Source of the DNA: Xiphias gladius
Lineage: Eukaryota > Chordata > Actinopteri > Istiophoriformes > Xiphiidae
Direction: 5' to 3'
Assembly: GCF_016859285.1 (NCBI RefSeq)
Contig: NC_053416.1
Span: forward strand, 9,918,501-9,982,500
Length of the DNA stretch: 64,000 nucleotides
The notes below the pieces were generated by a model. It was given only the letters and a program-made list of their open reading frames with translations. It ran no database searches and was not told where the DNA came from. The translations under genes were made by a program, and so were the position numbers. Below are positions 1 to 22,830 of this stretch, piece after piece (positions within the stretch are counted from its first letter, which is position 1; every line of letters begins with the position of its first letter).

Positions 1-10877
<10,877 letters not shown>

Positions 10878-11252
10878 GGAGAGAGGACAAGCCCAGACAT
10901 CTTCTACTACTGAGCCACTGAAGTCGCGGAAGAGTGTATTTTTGTATCTTGTTCATAATTTGTGTGCGCAGGATAAAAACATATCATTCAAGACTTTTGG
11001 GGCTCCCTATTTTCCTTTTTTTTTGTTGGTGTTCTTGTTGTTGTTGTTTTTAAGTGAAAAGTGCCTTTATTTTCCTGGAAAACTGCCAGATTGGGGCAGC
11101 AAACTGTGCCTTCTTTGATGTTTGTTTGTTAATGTCAAAGTTTAATTGTTTTCAGCCTGTCTCAATGTAATAGTATTATTTTGATTCTACTCACCTATTT
11201 TTATTTATTTAAATGATGTGTGAGATTGCTATACATCTATTGCACATATGGT

Positions 11253-11299
<47 letters not shown>

Positions 11300-12050
11300 T
11301 CTTCTGTTAGTTCATTCAGTATTTGAACACTGGGTTTTCCTGTCATTTGTTTTTTTTTTTGGGAAGGTGCTTTAATTGTCAAAATTAAAGAAGAAATGTG
11401 CCATATCCTTGTAACTTTTACGGTAAATACTTTTTAATTTTGATAAGCACAAATTTAAAAAAAAAAAAACGGTTCTGTTTCTGGTAATATTTGTCTTAAA
11501 TTTCTGTGTCAGACATTTCCACCCTGAAAAAATATCTGTTAACATGCCAAGTGGTTTCAGATATAAATCTTGCACGTGACAAGTCATGAGCTGGCCTCAA
11601 ACCCACAATGTTGTACGGGGTACATGTTTTCAACTGCAGGATGATCCCAACATCACATTTTGACATAGCCTGAAAGAATTTCCACTTATTGCAATATTAT
11701 ATATTTCTTTCTTTTTTTAGATGTTAGAGCTTGAAAGTGTTCTTCATATTAACGATGCTCAAGGGGGTTTCTATCTTAAAGTATTTATTGTAAGTTACAC
11801 TCTGAGTGCCTTGAATCAACCATAATATGTATGGTTGTGGTTGTGCTTTATTCACAGAAATAAACCTGTTTCCCCATTTCTGTGATGTTTGACTACTGTA
11901 TGCATGCTTTTTGAGGTGTGCTGTTAAAGTGGTACGCTGCTTCACGTCACTACTGTATGCCTATCACACTGTATACCAGATGTTGCTGTCTATGTTTACT
12001 TTGATGAATGATGTTGATAATTCTGGTGAAGAAAAATAAAGATTGGTTGG
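10878..12050 (+). other. Probable 3' UTR of ehbp1l1
   Basis: Non-coding sequence after the TGA stop. It contains a (TG)n tract at about 11259-11296, an ATTAAA at about 11384 and a canonical AATAAA at 12035-12040. T-rich and A-rich segments are typical of a vertebrate 3' UTR. Which poly(A) site is used cannot be decided from sequence alone. Confidence 0.6.
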
Positions 12051-12637
12051 TTGCTTACGTTTGCTACAGTTGAATTCTGTGTCTTTTTGGTAAGGTACGC
12101 CATGGTGCTTTGGACACAAATATAATGCAGTCTGATACAATGTCCCTGCAAAAAACACACCCTTTGTGGAGCTGATATATCAATATATTTGTATTATGAA
12201 GTGTAATCAACTCCTCAATTCTGTAGTAGGTTTTGAGGCTGAAGTTTGTGTATTGGATTACAGTATATTGTTAGATATCTGTTATTTTGTCTGCCTGGTC
12301 CTCCTGGTAGATAATTAAAACATGAAATTACTTGAAGTTCAAAATGCCAGGTAAGATTTTTTTTTTTTTTTAACATCTTTGAAATGTTTGTGATTGTTGC
12401 ATAATGCAAAAAGAAAGTCAACATATTGCAGCAGTTTTTGAGCTCAGACCAACAGTTGCCCAAACTAACTCACACGGTCAGTTCACCCAAGTCAAACAAC
12501 AGAGTAAAGCGAAATTCAAGTTTAGTAAATATGCGTGTAATCTTGTGGAACCGTAAAACGCATAGAACTGTCGCCGATTGACTTCCCGTGCGTCTCCGAT
12601 TTTCAACTTTGTTACCGTGGACGACGGAACGTGCAGC

Positions 12638-12709
12638 TCCCTGGTGGTCTAGTGGTTAGGATTCGGCGCTCTCACCGCCGCGGCCCGGGTTCGATTCCCG
12701 GTCAGGGAA
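12638..12709 (+). tRNA. tRNA-Glu (anticodon CTC)
   Basis: The 72-nt sequence folds as a full cloverleaf. The acceptor stem pairs TCCCTGG with TCAGGGA, leaving discriminator A. The A box (TGGTCTAGTGG) and B box (GGTTCGATTCC) are intact, and the anticodon loop CTCTCAC carries CTC. It matches the vertebrate tRNA-Glu(CTC) sequence as I know it. The gene stands alone in the ehbp1l1-rce1 spacer. A T10 run 6 nt downstream serves as the Pol III terminator. No CCA is encoded, as expected in eukaryotes. Confidence 0.97.
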
Positions 12710-12715
12710 CGTGTA

Positions 12716-12725
12716 TTTTTTTTTT
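12716..12725 (+). terminator. Pol III terminator of tRNA-Glu
   Basis: An uninterrupted run of ten T starting 7 nt after the tRNA 3' end. Four or more T suffice to stop RNA polymerase III. Confidence 0.85.
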
Positions 12726-13060
12726 CCAATCAGGGTCAGACTTGGCCAACATGTTCAGATCTCACCCTGGGTTTTGTCATTGTATCTGCAGACTATGTAC
12801 AGGTGTTTTCTCCCAAACATCAATACGTGACAGGACTGGTATTTCCTTAGATAGTTTAGCTTCACTAGGCTGCTCTGTTGCATCTCATTTCATCCTATTG
12901 AAGGCAGAGCCTGATAATCTACCAAAAAAGACCAAAGACACTAATCGACAGGTTTGAACAGTGTCCACCAGTCCGTAAACTTTATGAGCTTCAAAGAGCA
13001 TTTACTGTGGAGCTGTGGCTTCAATTTACAGGGGGCCTCCTTGTGTCTATACTTCTTGTA

Positions 13061-13642
13061 CTGTAGCTTATACAGCAAATGTTTGGCCACCTCTGGGCAA
13101 ATTACATATTTTGTTGATTTTTGAAGTGAAAATAAGCAAATACAACCCCATGTAGCCAACAGTCAACAGCTCAGGGTCTTTCTCTTCTAAATTTAGGAAT
13201 TTTCACCCACTAATCCTGCAGATCACTTCAAGGTCTGGGATGTTTTTAGGCTGTCCTGCACACACATTTCCAGTGATGTTGAGGTCAGGGGGACTGTGAG
13301 GCCCGTTCCAAAAGCTTCAGCTAGCGTTTTTTGAAGTGGTTCATGGTGGCTTTTAAAGGTCTGCTTTGGAATCTTTGTCCTGTTGTAGAAATCAGCTCCT
13401 TTTCAGTTTCTAGCTGCAGACTGACTGCAGGACATTTGCATCCAGAATTTATTATTTGATAGTCGGTGGAATCCATTCTGCCCCCATGCTTAACAGCTGG
13501 CAAAGGGGTGGTAACTAAGTACTGACCTAAGAGGGTGCCCAAACCTTTGCTCATGCCGGGGGTTGTGGTTACTTCTTTTCACTTCAAAAATCAACAAAAT
13601 ATGTAATTGTCCAAGTGGTGCCTAAACTTTTGCATACACCTG
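13061..13642. mobile_element. Non-autonomous Tc1/mariner-like element with inverted ends
   Basis: A long inverted repeat pairs about 13098-13131 with 13577-13611; the shared core is AAATTACATATTTTG on one side and its complement on the other. The outer parts also align (GTTTGGCCACCTCTGGGCA against the complement of the 13600-13640 end). TA dinucleotides flank both proposed ends, as expected for Tc1/mariner insertion. The interior has an open stretch on the minus strand (13321-13554) that I cannot tie to an intact transposase. The exact left end is uncertain by a few bases. Confidence 0.65.
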
Positions 13643-13666
13643 TATTTGCGAAGTCAATAATTACAG

Positions 13667-13670
<4 letters not shown>

Positions 13671-13729
<59 letters not shown>

Positions 13730-13744
13730 ACGTGTGTGTGTGTG
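13671..13744 (+). repeat. (TG)n microsatellite
   Basis: About 29 uninterrupted TG units, then a short interrupted extension. It lies immediately beside the preceding inverted-repeat element and upstream of rce1. Confidence 0.95.
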
Positions 13745-13914
13745 TGGACGTGCACACCCACGTATGTGTCCTCCCAGTAGAGACTATTAGAGCTAATCAG
13801 CTTCCCTTTAATCTGAACTGACAGACTGGACTTGATGAAACTGAGCTGCTGTTGTTAGCCATAGCTCACCTGAGGAACCTCCTGAAGCTTTGATTTCAAA
13901 CCCTCGGTTCTGTC

Positions 13915-16900
13915 ATGCTGGAACCAGAACATGGTCTTATAAGTCAGTTGGAGCACGCCCATGCAAGGTGTTGGATGTGTGTGCTGAGCTGCCTTCTGCT
14001 CGCCTGTGTGTACGTCGGCAGTTTGTATGTCTGGCGTAGCAGCTTACCGAGGTATACAAGTCACCGGCAGTTCTTTGACATTGCTGTTAGACTGGGATCT
14101 TAAACTGCTTTGTCTGTGTGTGTGTGTGCAGGGACCATCCTAGTGTGATAAAGCGTCGCTGTGCCAGTGTGCTGCTGGTCTCTGCACTGTCACCTGCAGC
14201 ATTGAAGGCATGGATACACTGGGCTGATATCAGGGTGAGTACACATGGACAAATATTCAGCATCTGCCTCACAGTGTGTCTCTTCAATTCTTCAATATCC
14301 TAACGCATCACTGAGAATTAAGTTCTTCCTGTTTAAATACTAATGATCTGAGCTGACCCAGTATGTGTTACAGTTTTGTTCTTTAAATCTTAATCTGTAA
14401 AGTAACTAGTAACTAGGGCTGTCAAATAAATGTAGGGGAGTAAAAAGTACAATATTTCCCTCCGAATTGTAGTGGACTAGAAGTATAAATTGGAGTGAAG
14501 TGGAAATACTCAAGTAAAGATGAAGTGCCTCGAATCTGCACTTGCTTACATTTTCAACACAAGACTTTTACTCGTAATGGAGTAGTTTTATTTTGGTGCA
14601 GTGCTACTTTTAATTAAGTAAAGGATAGTTTACTTTACCACTGAACTACAGGCAGAAATCACACAAAAGATCTGCACCCTGTCATAATAACTATCTGTCT
14701 ATAATTCCTGCCTCAGCCCCCTGTTTGTATTTGCCATTCTGCCCACGTCTCTTGCCACTCTCCATCCGCCCACCAGATGTCCTCGGTCTTTCCTCCCTGT
14801 CTCAGTCACCTGACTCCCACACCCACCTTACCTGCCATCTGCCAGACTGTCGTGTCATTCGTGTTCTGCTCGCTGTTGCGTTCTTGCCATCCTGTAACCT
14901 GTTATGCTATCCCCATCTGCTCTGATAAAATCCCCGAACTGTTTCTGCCTGCCTGCTCCGTGTCTGTATTTGGGTCCTCCTTCCTGGTGCCTCGTACAAA
15001 ACCGTGTCACTATCATTACACTTCTAATCAATAGACTCTTTTCACAGCAGACACTTTGACACGACAAAGCAGGGAAAGCACAGGTTTAAGTACTGACATT
15101 AATGAAGGCTGGACGGGCTGACAGGTGTTTCTATTAGTTTGTCCACCTCATTTACATCAATGAGGGTAGCCTAAATAACAGAAACACCTCTCTTTTCAAT
15201 GTGATACAGTTCAACAGCACCGACAAACTACATCCTACAGGCGTTGAGCTTCTCTAAAACAGTTTCAACGAAACGTGAACCCTATAGTCTTATGTCTCTT
15301 GCATTAGACTGCATTGGTTTTAGCTTAGCACATTTCCTGTTTAATGTATGCCTGAGCTATACCTAATATAGCTCAAGCTAATATCAGTTGCACTACCACA
15401 GTAGAGCGAGAGGCATTAAATGTAGCTCAGCATAGCTCCGATGATCATGCCACCCTTGTATGCACTCACACTCAAGGGCACATTACGTAAAAGAAACCTT
15501 CATCCATCCTCCAAAGGATTCAGTGTCTTTCTCAAGTACACTTCACAGAGGGCACTGAACCCCGAACCCATCCAGGCGAAGGGCTGCATCCTCACTCCTA
15601 GGGGCACGTTCACTATACATAAGGTGTTCTCTGAGGTTAGGGATATGGGGTCACTCACTGGCTTAACTTTACAGTTACTTTAGGGTGGAAGCTATGTTCA
15701 TAAAGGTACATTTTGCCCTTGCAGGTCGATGTGTCTGTTTGGGAGTTGATGGGAGTTCGTATGGAAGGTTTTGTTCCCGCAGTCATACTGCCACTGCTAC
15801 TAACCATGGTATGTCTCCACCCAGATTAAACCTTAAAGAAAAAGATGATCACCTGCCTTTCACAGCTGATTTGTGTCATAATAGGTAAAACATTGCTTGG
15901 CTAAGAACACTGATTTGACTGCCCTGAGAAGTTGTAGACTGACCTCAGGAACTGAGGACAAACAAACTTTAGATTAAAAAACATTCACTTTGAACTATTT
16001 TTACTTCCTCATTTTCTTGAACCTGCCAGACCCACAGTCAACCTGATAACCTACAGGGTAAAGTTACGTGGATGAAAGTGGTCGGAAATAAAGACACCAG
16101 TGGTGAACAGTTTCCTGCAGCTTCAAAGAGTACTCTGTGGATCCTGTTTCACTCTCATAACGTTTTATTTATGCTGCACTGAGGCAGTTTTGACATTTCA
16201 GAGATTCAGTTTCCATTCCGACTACATTACGGCACGGCTTTATAACCTCCATCAAATGTCTGCATTTTGTAGTGATATCCCATAAGCATGTTTAAACCAC
16301 AAATTGAAAAACTGCGCCCTGTGGTTTTCTAGATCCTCATATTTAATCCTTTTTTTTATATACTTCCACTGGATGTTATAAACTACCAAATTTATTCTAA
16401 ACATCAGGTTTTTTATATTGGTCCCCTGGTTCATTCTGCGATGGACAACCTTGAAGGCTTCACTATGGAGCTGCAGTCTGCACTGGGTGAGTTACACAAA
16501 TGTTATGTTGTATGAACTGAGTTTTGCGTGTGTGTTTGCATGTGTTTGACGTGTATGTCATAATAAAGTCTTGACTTAATTTTCCCAGATGTTCAGTCGT
16601 GGAGGCAATGCTCAGGGGAAGCAGTGTGGCTCAGGAACCAGGTGGTGGCACCAGTGACAGAGGAACTGGTGTTCAGAGGGGCCATGCTGCCCATGTTGGT
16701 GCCCTGTGCGGGACCCACAGCTGCCATCTTCATAGCTCCACTGTTCTTTGGTGTTGGTATTGAAACCAGATTTTCAGCCTGTAAACAACTCACAGTTACA
16801 ATCTATGTTTAACTCCCTTACAGTAAGCATGAGACCGTTTAATGAATGATGTAATACATGGATTCATTTAATGCATTTTGTCTTGGGAATGAATGAAACC

Positions 16901-17833
16901 TTGCTCTTTTTGACAAAAGAAGTGCTACATTGTTTTCAATGACAAAGTATTTCTTAACTGAACAATCTTTACTTACACTATTCATTGCGATTTTACTGTT
17001 TTTATTTCTTAGCTCACTTCCACCATATCATAGAGGAACGGAGCCTCCACAAGGATAGTATGAGTGTCATTCTCCTGATGGCAGGTCAGTTGGCTTACAA
17101 GCCTCTTTTCAACTAAACCAAATTGATATAATCCAAGCAAAATGATTCAAATGAAGGTATATAAGCTGTAAAATGGTGTAATATCTGTGGTTGATTCATG
17201 GTTTTGGAGTTTTAGTACATCACACAACTGTATGGATACACTTTTACTTTTCATATCTCACACATTCACCACAGACATCTTTATCTAAAGCTTAGTTTAT
17301 GTAACAGTATATGTTTACTTTACGTAACACAAAGCCTTTATCAACTTTGCAAGATTATAACATGGACATAGTACAGATAAAATTAGCATTAATCATGTTG
17401 ATTTTGTAGCGGAAGATCATAAACGTGACTCTTTGATATAACTGTTCTTTATGCTGATCTATTGCAGGGATGCAGTTCTTGTACACAACTGTGTTTGGTA
17501 CCTTTACTGCCTTTATATTCATGAGAACTGGTGAGATATGGAGCGAACAGCATATTTACTTGCTACTCAACTACAATACACGCCTCATTACAGCTCTTTT
17601 CTCTCTGTGTAGGTCATATTGTGGGTCCAATCTTGTGCCATTCGTTCTGTAACAGTCAGGGCCTGCCTGACATCAGCTCTGCCTTCCAACACCCACAACG
17701 CACAGCTCTACTCTTCTCATATCTGATGGGAGCCCTGCTGTTTCTGGCGCTACTCTTCCCGCTGACAGACCCCTTTTTCTATGGAGCCATTCCCTTCTCC
17801 AGCCTGGCTCCCACTAATGCGTCTGTATGCTAG
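13915..17833 (+). CDS. rce1: CAAX prenyl protease 2 (RCE1), complete
   Basis: RCE1 is the ER-membrane endoprotease that removes the last three residues from farnesylated or geranylgeranylated CAAX proteins such as Ras and Rab-type GTPases. Exons: 13915-14051, 14132-14234, 15725-15808, 16408-16486, 16589-16756, 17013-17084, 17468-17530, 17613-17833. Phases agree throughout, giving 308 residues, slightly shorter than the human protein. The first exon carries a hydrophobic segment. The ABI/CAAX-protease motifs are intact: EELVFR (E159, E160), the His-rich AHFHH (H192) and ILCHSFCN (H245, N249), with the spacing seen in the archaeal homologue's active site. Further hydrophobic segments follow ([19 protein letters not shown]). 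An ATTAAA at 17872 may be the poly(A) signal. It lies next to a gene whose product ends in a CAAX box. Confidence 0.94.
14405..14640 (+). repeat. Dispersed fish repeat (GTAAAAAGTACAATATTTCCCTC type)
   Basis: The stretch contains GGAGTAAAAAGTACAATATT and AAATACTCAAGTAAAGATGA. I recognise these from a very common short interspersed DNA repeat of percomorph fish. The identification is from memory and its class is unassigned here. A repeat-library search would settle it. Confidence 0.55.
15110..15370 (+). repeat. Dispersed fish repeat, copy 1 (AGTTTCAACGAAACGTGAAC type)
   Basis: Shares AACAGTTTCAACRAAA, TTAGACTGCATTRG and a TACCTAAYA-type end with the stretches at about 31020-31175 and 32358-32490. 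Three related copies within 18 kb show directly that this is a repeat family. It also carries the upstream module ACAGGTGTTTCTATTAGTTT. I know this module from percomorph genomes. Confidence 0.7.
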
Positions 17834-18103
17834 ATTAAATTAAATGCATTTCATTTTGCATCAGGTTTTCAATTAAAAAAGTATTTATTTCAAAAGAGCA
17901 TGTGTATTTTTTAATTTATATGAGTGTGTGTGCATCTGTGTGTGTTTTTGTGTGTGTGTGTGTGTATGTGTGTGTATGCGCACACATGAGAAGAGAACTA
18001 TTCTAACAGTTCAGACATTTCCTGCTTGGTTGAAAATATTTCCTACTGTATCGAAACTTAACACCAGAACAACTTTGCCTGGCTGGGAGAGAAAAAGAGA
18101 AGT

Positions 18104-18121
18104 TTGTGTGTGTGTGTGTGC

Positions 18122-18193
<72 letters not shown>
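18104..18193 (+). repeat. (TG)n microsatellite
   Basis: About 45 TG units with one CGCG interruption near 18121. A shorter TG-rich stretch lies at 17924-17980. Confidence 0.95.
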
Positions 18194-18194
<1 letters not shown>

Positions 18195-18646
18195 GGAGTG
18201 AGGACATTTTGGGAAAGTAGGGACATTTTGACTGGTCCTCAATTTATGGCACACTTGTAAAGGGCGGTTTGAAGGTTAACATTTGGTAGGGATGGGGTCA
18301 GGTATTCAGTTGTGATGGTTAGGGTTAAGGTAGGGCGCTAGGCAATGCATTGTGTCAATGAGTGTCCTCAAAAAGACAGAAGTACAAACATGTGTGCTGA
18401 CAGATGTCAGATGATAGATGAAAGCGAATGAGTGAAATTAAAGGCAGTAGAGAAAGACACATATGCAGACAAAGAGAGAGACAGAAACACAGACAATGTG
18501 GCCAACAAACACACAAAAGGAACCAATTTGGAGAGAGACAGCTATGTAGAGTCACATTATGAGGACAAATAAGGCCATGAAAGTCAGACTTGTTCTGATG
18601 ATAGTGAGAAAAAATGGTCACAGCCAGAAGCAACAAGAGCATTGCC

Positions 18647-18718
18647 AAGAGAAGAGAAGAGAAGAGAAGAGAAGAGAAGAGAAGAGAAGAGAAGAGAAGA
18701 GAAGAGAAGAGAAGAGAA
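18647..18718 (+). repeat. (AAGAG)n pentanucleotide array
   Basis: Fourteen perfect copies of AAGAG, a polypurine/polypyrimidine tract. Such tracts can adopt triplex (H-DNA) structure. The open frames across it are simple-sequence artefacts. Confidence 0.95.
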
Positions 18719-19494
18719 AATTATTGGAGAAAAGAAAAGGGAAGGGGAGGATGGGGGGAAACATTAGTTTGTCCCCAAGGAAATTCAGAATGTGGAGAAG
18801 GAGAAGAGAGGAGAGGAGTGTAGAGAGGTCATTGAGGGTCAATGAAAATAGTCAAGGTTTAGGACTGAGAGGTGAAAGATTGTCAGTTAAGGTTTGTGAG
18901 ACAGACTGAAAAGCTATTTGTAAAAACTTTGTTTACAACCTAAACCAGGGAAGACAAAGTAAATTTACACACACTTCTGAAGATGCACATAGACTGTAGT
19001 ATGTATTTCACCCCATTTCACTTCATTTGATTCACTCATACATTTTAGATTTTTTTTGTGTATGGACTCGATATTTTTAGCATTTTGTTGTCTTTCAGAC
19101 TCTGGCCCAGAGAAAAGGAAATTTTCATTTCAGCTGTACTCTGTAAATTCACTTATTTGCCTTCTTGCTAAGAGTCAGAGGAGACGAGAAGATTGTTGGC
19201 ACTCTCGTGTCTGTCTGCTAAATATATATCTTATCTAAGCATAAAGGCAGGAAACAAGGGGAAACAAGTAGTCTGGCTCTGTCCAAAGGTAACAAAATCT
19301 ACCTACACATTATATCTTGTTTGTTTAATACGTCTAAAACTCAAAACTTAAAAACAATGATTGTTCATTGTTATGTCTTTTTAGGAATTTTAGGGACTTT
19401 TTCTTGGCCAGAACAGAGACTCAGAGAAGTGTCTGGAAACAACATAAATATAGCGTGTTATGAAATAATGTGATATAATATATCAATTAGCGAG

Positions 19495-19705
19495 CTTTAG
19501 AGGAACTTGTAGGTGCATTTTTCTCCTTTGGACAGAGGAACGATAGCTGTTTCCCCGTTTTCCAGTCTTAATGCTAAACTAAGCTAATGGCTGCTGGCGG
19601 TAGTTTCATATTTACCATACAGACATGGGAGTATCAACCCCCCCCATCCATCAAGTAATCAAAAGAGCATATTTCACAAAATGTCAAACTATTCCTTTAA
19701 CTTGA
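19495..19705 (+). repeat. Dispersed fish repeat (ends AAATGTCAAACTATTCCTTTAA)
   Basis: Contains GGACAGAGGAACGATAGCTG, TGCTAAACTAAGCTAATGGC and GTCAAACTATTCCTTTAA. I recognise these, in this order, from a high-copy percomorph repeat. Only this one copy was noted here, so the call rests on recollection rather than internal comparison. Confidence 0.55.
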
Positions 19706-21877
19706 ATTATTGTATCTAAAAGTATTCATAGGAGTCTTCTGTGTGTCTGAGCAGTGAGTGTGTAACAGCAACAATTCCCCATTACTTTTAGGACCAAATA
19801 ATATCTGGTGACAAACTAGGATTTATCATCATTTCGGTGCTGTGAAAAGCTTCGGTTTAAAGGGATTAAGAGGGATTTTTTCCAAATCTTCATTTATTCT
19901 AGGATTGACCGCTGATTTGTCATAATGCTCCCTCTCTGCTTGACTTTCATATATTTCAACTCTGTCATACTTGGATATCTTTCCAGTACAACAAAGACTT
20001 CAGCTGTTGGCTGCTGATAGCGCGAGGATTTAAGGAGACTCTGGTGCTCTGGATCAAGCTTGACAGCAGTTTGTGCAAGTATCAACTGTATTACCTATTT
20101 ACCTCCCAAGTATTTTCCCCTGAGACTTACACTGAATTAAAATCCAACAATCTCCGATTTGGCAGTCACCCTCCGAGACTGTAAGGTGGCTGCTGCTTCA
20201 CAGTTGGGAATTTGAAATGAATACAGCAGAACAATTGAGAAAAGAAAGAGAAGCTGTTATTCAACTTCCCTGCACATGGCTGGTCTGCAAAAGATTTTAG
20301 CATTGGGGTTAGGGAGTAATTTAGCTTCAGTAGCTGACGCTGTGTCGGGCAGTTTACTGTGTCTCTGTTTCCTTTGGGTTCTTTTCAGAATAGCTCCTTT
20401 TCGAGCAGCCACCGAGACCAGGTCACATGAGGGGTGTGAACGTGGGTTACAAAGTGTGAAGTTTAAATAGGAGAAGACCAGATAGAATAGGAGGAAATGG
20501 TGCAGAGAGAAGTCAGACGTGTGGTGGGTCATCTCAAAGGTCCGACACATCAGACGCCTTTTCTGTCGAGGCTTTGAGTCCTGTCCCTTTCTTGTGGAGT
20601 CATCATCCTTTCTTCTCATTCCTAATGCATTTACCAGTACGCGCACACACACACAAACACACAATCGCTCACACACACGCACAAATGGCTCCCTCTTGGG
20701 AGAAATATGAGTGTATCATGAAAGACACTACAAAGAAGTGTAAGATGTCTGTGTGGGTCTGTGTGTGTATGCGCAGGGCTGTGTCTGTGGAAAAGCTGAG
20801 CCAGTCATCTGGTAAAGGAATAATCTGTCAGGAATTATCCTCTCCCAGCGCTCTCTCCGTCTCTCTTTCTGCCTCTCAGCAATTTTTTAAAACCTTAACA
20901 ACCAGAGTTTCTGTTTGTCTGAGGTTTGTTTATACATGCGTGATTCTTTGAGTTCATCTACCCGATTATATATTATTGTCACTCCAGCCTTTGCTAGTCG
21001 CATTGCTCATTATTTTCTTTCCTTCAAAGCTAAAAAAAATGTTTTTGGACAGATAAAGCTTAGTCACTGAATTTTCCATCTCCAGCCATGTTTGTTTTAA
21101 AATTGTCATAGGACTCCTTATTGGAAATTCAGTAGCAGCTGTTCAGACAGTGGTATTCATTATCCACTTTTCCATTTTTTAACAGATTGAAGAATGCCAT
21201 GGAAGTATTCTTGTAAATGAAAATCTTTTAAATCTTGTTTTTCAGGTTAGTAAGTAAATAAAGAAACTAATTAGATTTCCCAAGTCCTATCCATGCGCTG
21301 AGGGTTGCTATTCCACACTCTGAAAATCTTAAGTTGTTCAACTGGAGCTGCTCAGTAGATAATTGTAGGAGGCTGTGTTTGTACTGGGCAGCTCCCAGGT
21401 GTGATCATGAGTGAAAATGAGCGTGAAGGAAGGAGAAAATGGCTGAAAACGCTCAGTTACCTAGAGTATCATCTGATCAAATATAGGTTGACAAATGCTA
21501 CCTTACAAATACACATCTTAGCTATTTAGACATACAGTAGCTGGGATGCAGGGTTACCAACAAGCGTAGTTGATGGCTTGAGTAACTGTAGACTTCAGCT
21601 GGCAGGGCTTTAATCTCTCTGGACTGAACAATTGGAGAGCGATCACAGTCTGCTCAGATGTTTGTGGTGAAAGTTTGTTGACAGTCTGGGTGTGGAATGA
21701 GGGAATTCATATCTGCTATGAAAGGTGAAACATATGGACCTTGTAGAAGGAGTGGATAAAAGTATCGTCTTTTTCCTCCACTCCACAGAAATCACCAGGA
21801 ATGCCTACACTCCATTATTTCACCACAAGGCCGCAGCTAATTGCTTCAGTGTGTGCATATTTGTGTGTGCTTGCGCG

Positions 21878-21878
<1 letters not shown>

Positions 21879-21968
<90 letters not shown>
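21879..21968 (+). repeat. (TG)n microsatellite
   Basis: About 45 uninterrupted TG units. Confidence 0.95.
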
Positions 21969-21969
<1 letters not shown>

Positions 21970-22639
21970 CATAAGACACCAGCGGTTGGGAAAAATGAAC
22001 AACTGACGTGTCCTGCTGTATTTGATATGGCACAAATACTTCAAGAGGCCTTAATGGTGCGAGTCTACACTCCACTAACCCCAGACGACAAGGAAATAAC
22101 AATGTAATTTCCTTGACATCAGTGGTGAAGTTTGGTGACTTTGGGACCAGCAACAGTCCTACTTATTTAAGTGAAGAAAAAAAGGTTTTAATTTAATTAT
22201 CTAAGCAAAAGCAGGGGAAAGTATGACGCTTGTAAAATGAATTACTTTCCGGACTGCTTGTCCTTTAGTGAGGTAGCCTGTTTACATCCAAAAACTTGCA
22301 TGCAGAAACAGAATTAAAGAACAGAAATATATTTCCCATACATGCAATTGTGATATATTGTCTTACATATACATTTTTTGGAATATATGAAAAACACAAT
22401 TACCTGAAGAGTATGCCAATGCTTGTATTTTTATACTGTAAATATATTTCCATGTATTTTCCATACAATTAACACAATTGTTTAAATAAAACAGATGAAG
22501 CTGGCTATATTTGTTGCATTTAGTAATAAATCCAGGCACAAAAATAACTACACTCATGACACAATGCTAAGGTGCAAAAATACAGCAAATACATGGTTCT
22601 ATTTTTTTCTACCAGTGCTCTCTTTTTCAGGATTTCCCT

Positions 22640-22830
22640 GTTCACACCTGGACGTTGCCTGGCACAAACAAATCTGTTGTGTTAAGGGCACCTCTTTCCT
22701 TCCAGGACAGACTGTCTGAATGTGTCCTGTTATTGCCATATTTAAATGGTTATTGCATCCCCCCTCTATGTGATGGCTGGCTTTTTACACTGCCTTCAAG
22801 CGTGGCCATTCTTAAACACAAACACTTGCT
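22640..22830 (+). repeat. Dispersed repeat, copy A of a two-copy family
   Basis: Aligns to 43640-43830 in the same orientation through TTCCAGGASAGACTG, ATATTTAAAYGRTTATT and GGCYGGCTTTTTAC. The two copies lie 21 kb apart, one in the spacer and one in the last dpp3 intron. The class is unknown to me. Confidence 0.6.

Larger units (their letters stand above)
14235..15724 (+). other. rce1 intron 2, carrying two dispersed repeats
   Basis: GT-AG intron of about 1.5 kb. Its length comes mainly from two inserted repeat copies (about 14405-14640 and 15110-15370), listed separately. Nothing else recognisable. Confidence 0.7.

Noticed and set aside
12631-12957. Open frame across tRNA-Glu
   Set aside because: It reads through the cloverleaf and its Pol III terminator; the tRNA explains the sequence.
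18003-18260. Several Thr-His or Cys-Val repeat frames over TG tracts, also at 21815-22153 and 24586-25178
   Set aside because: Frames of pure dinucleotide repeat, with no conserved domain and no splice context.
18559-18909. Lys/Arg/Glu-rich frame over the AAGAG array
   Set aside because: Simple sequence; it has no similarity to the ehbp1l1 repeat unit beyond composition.
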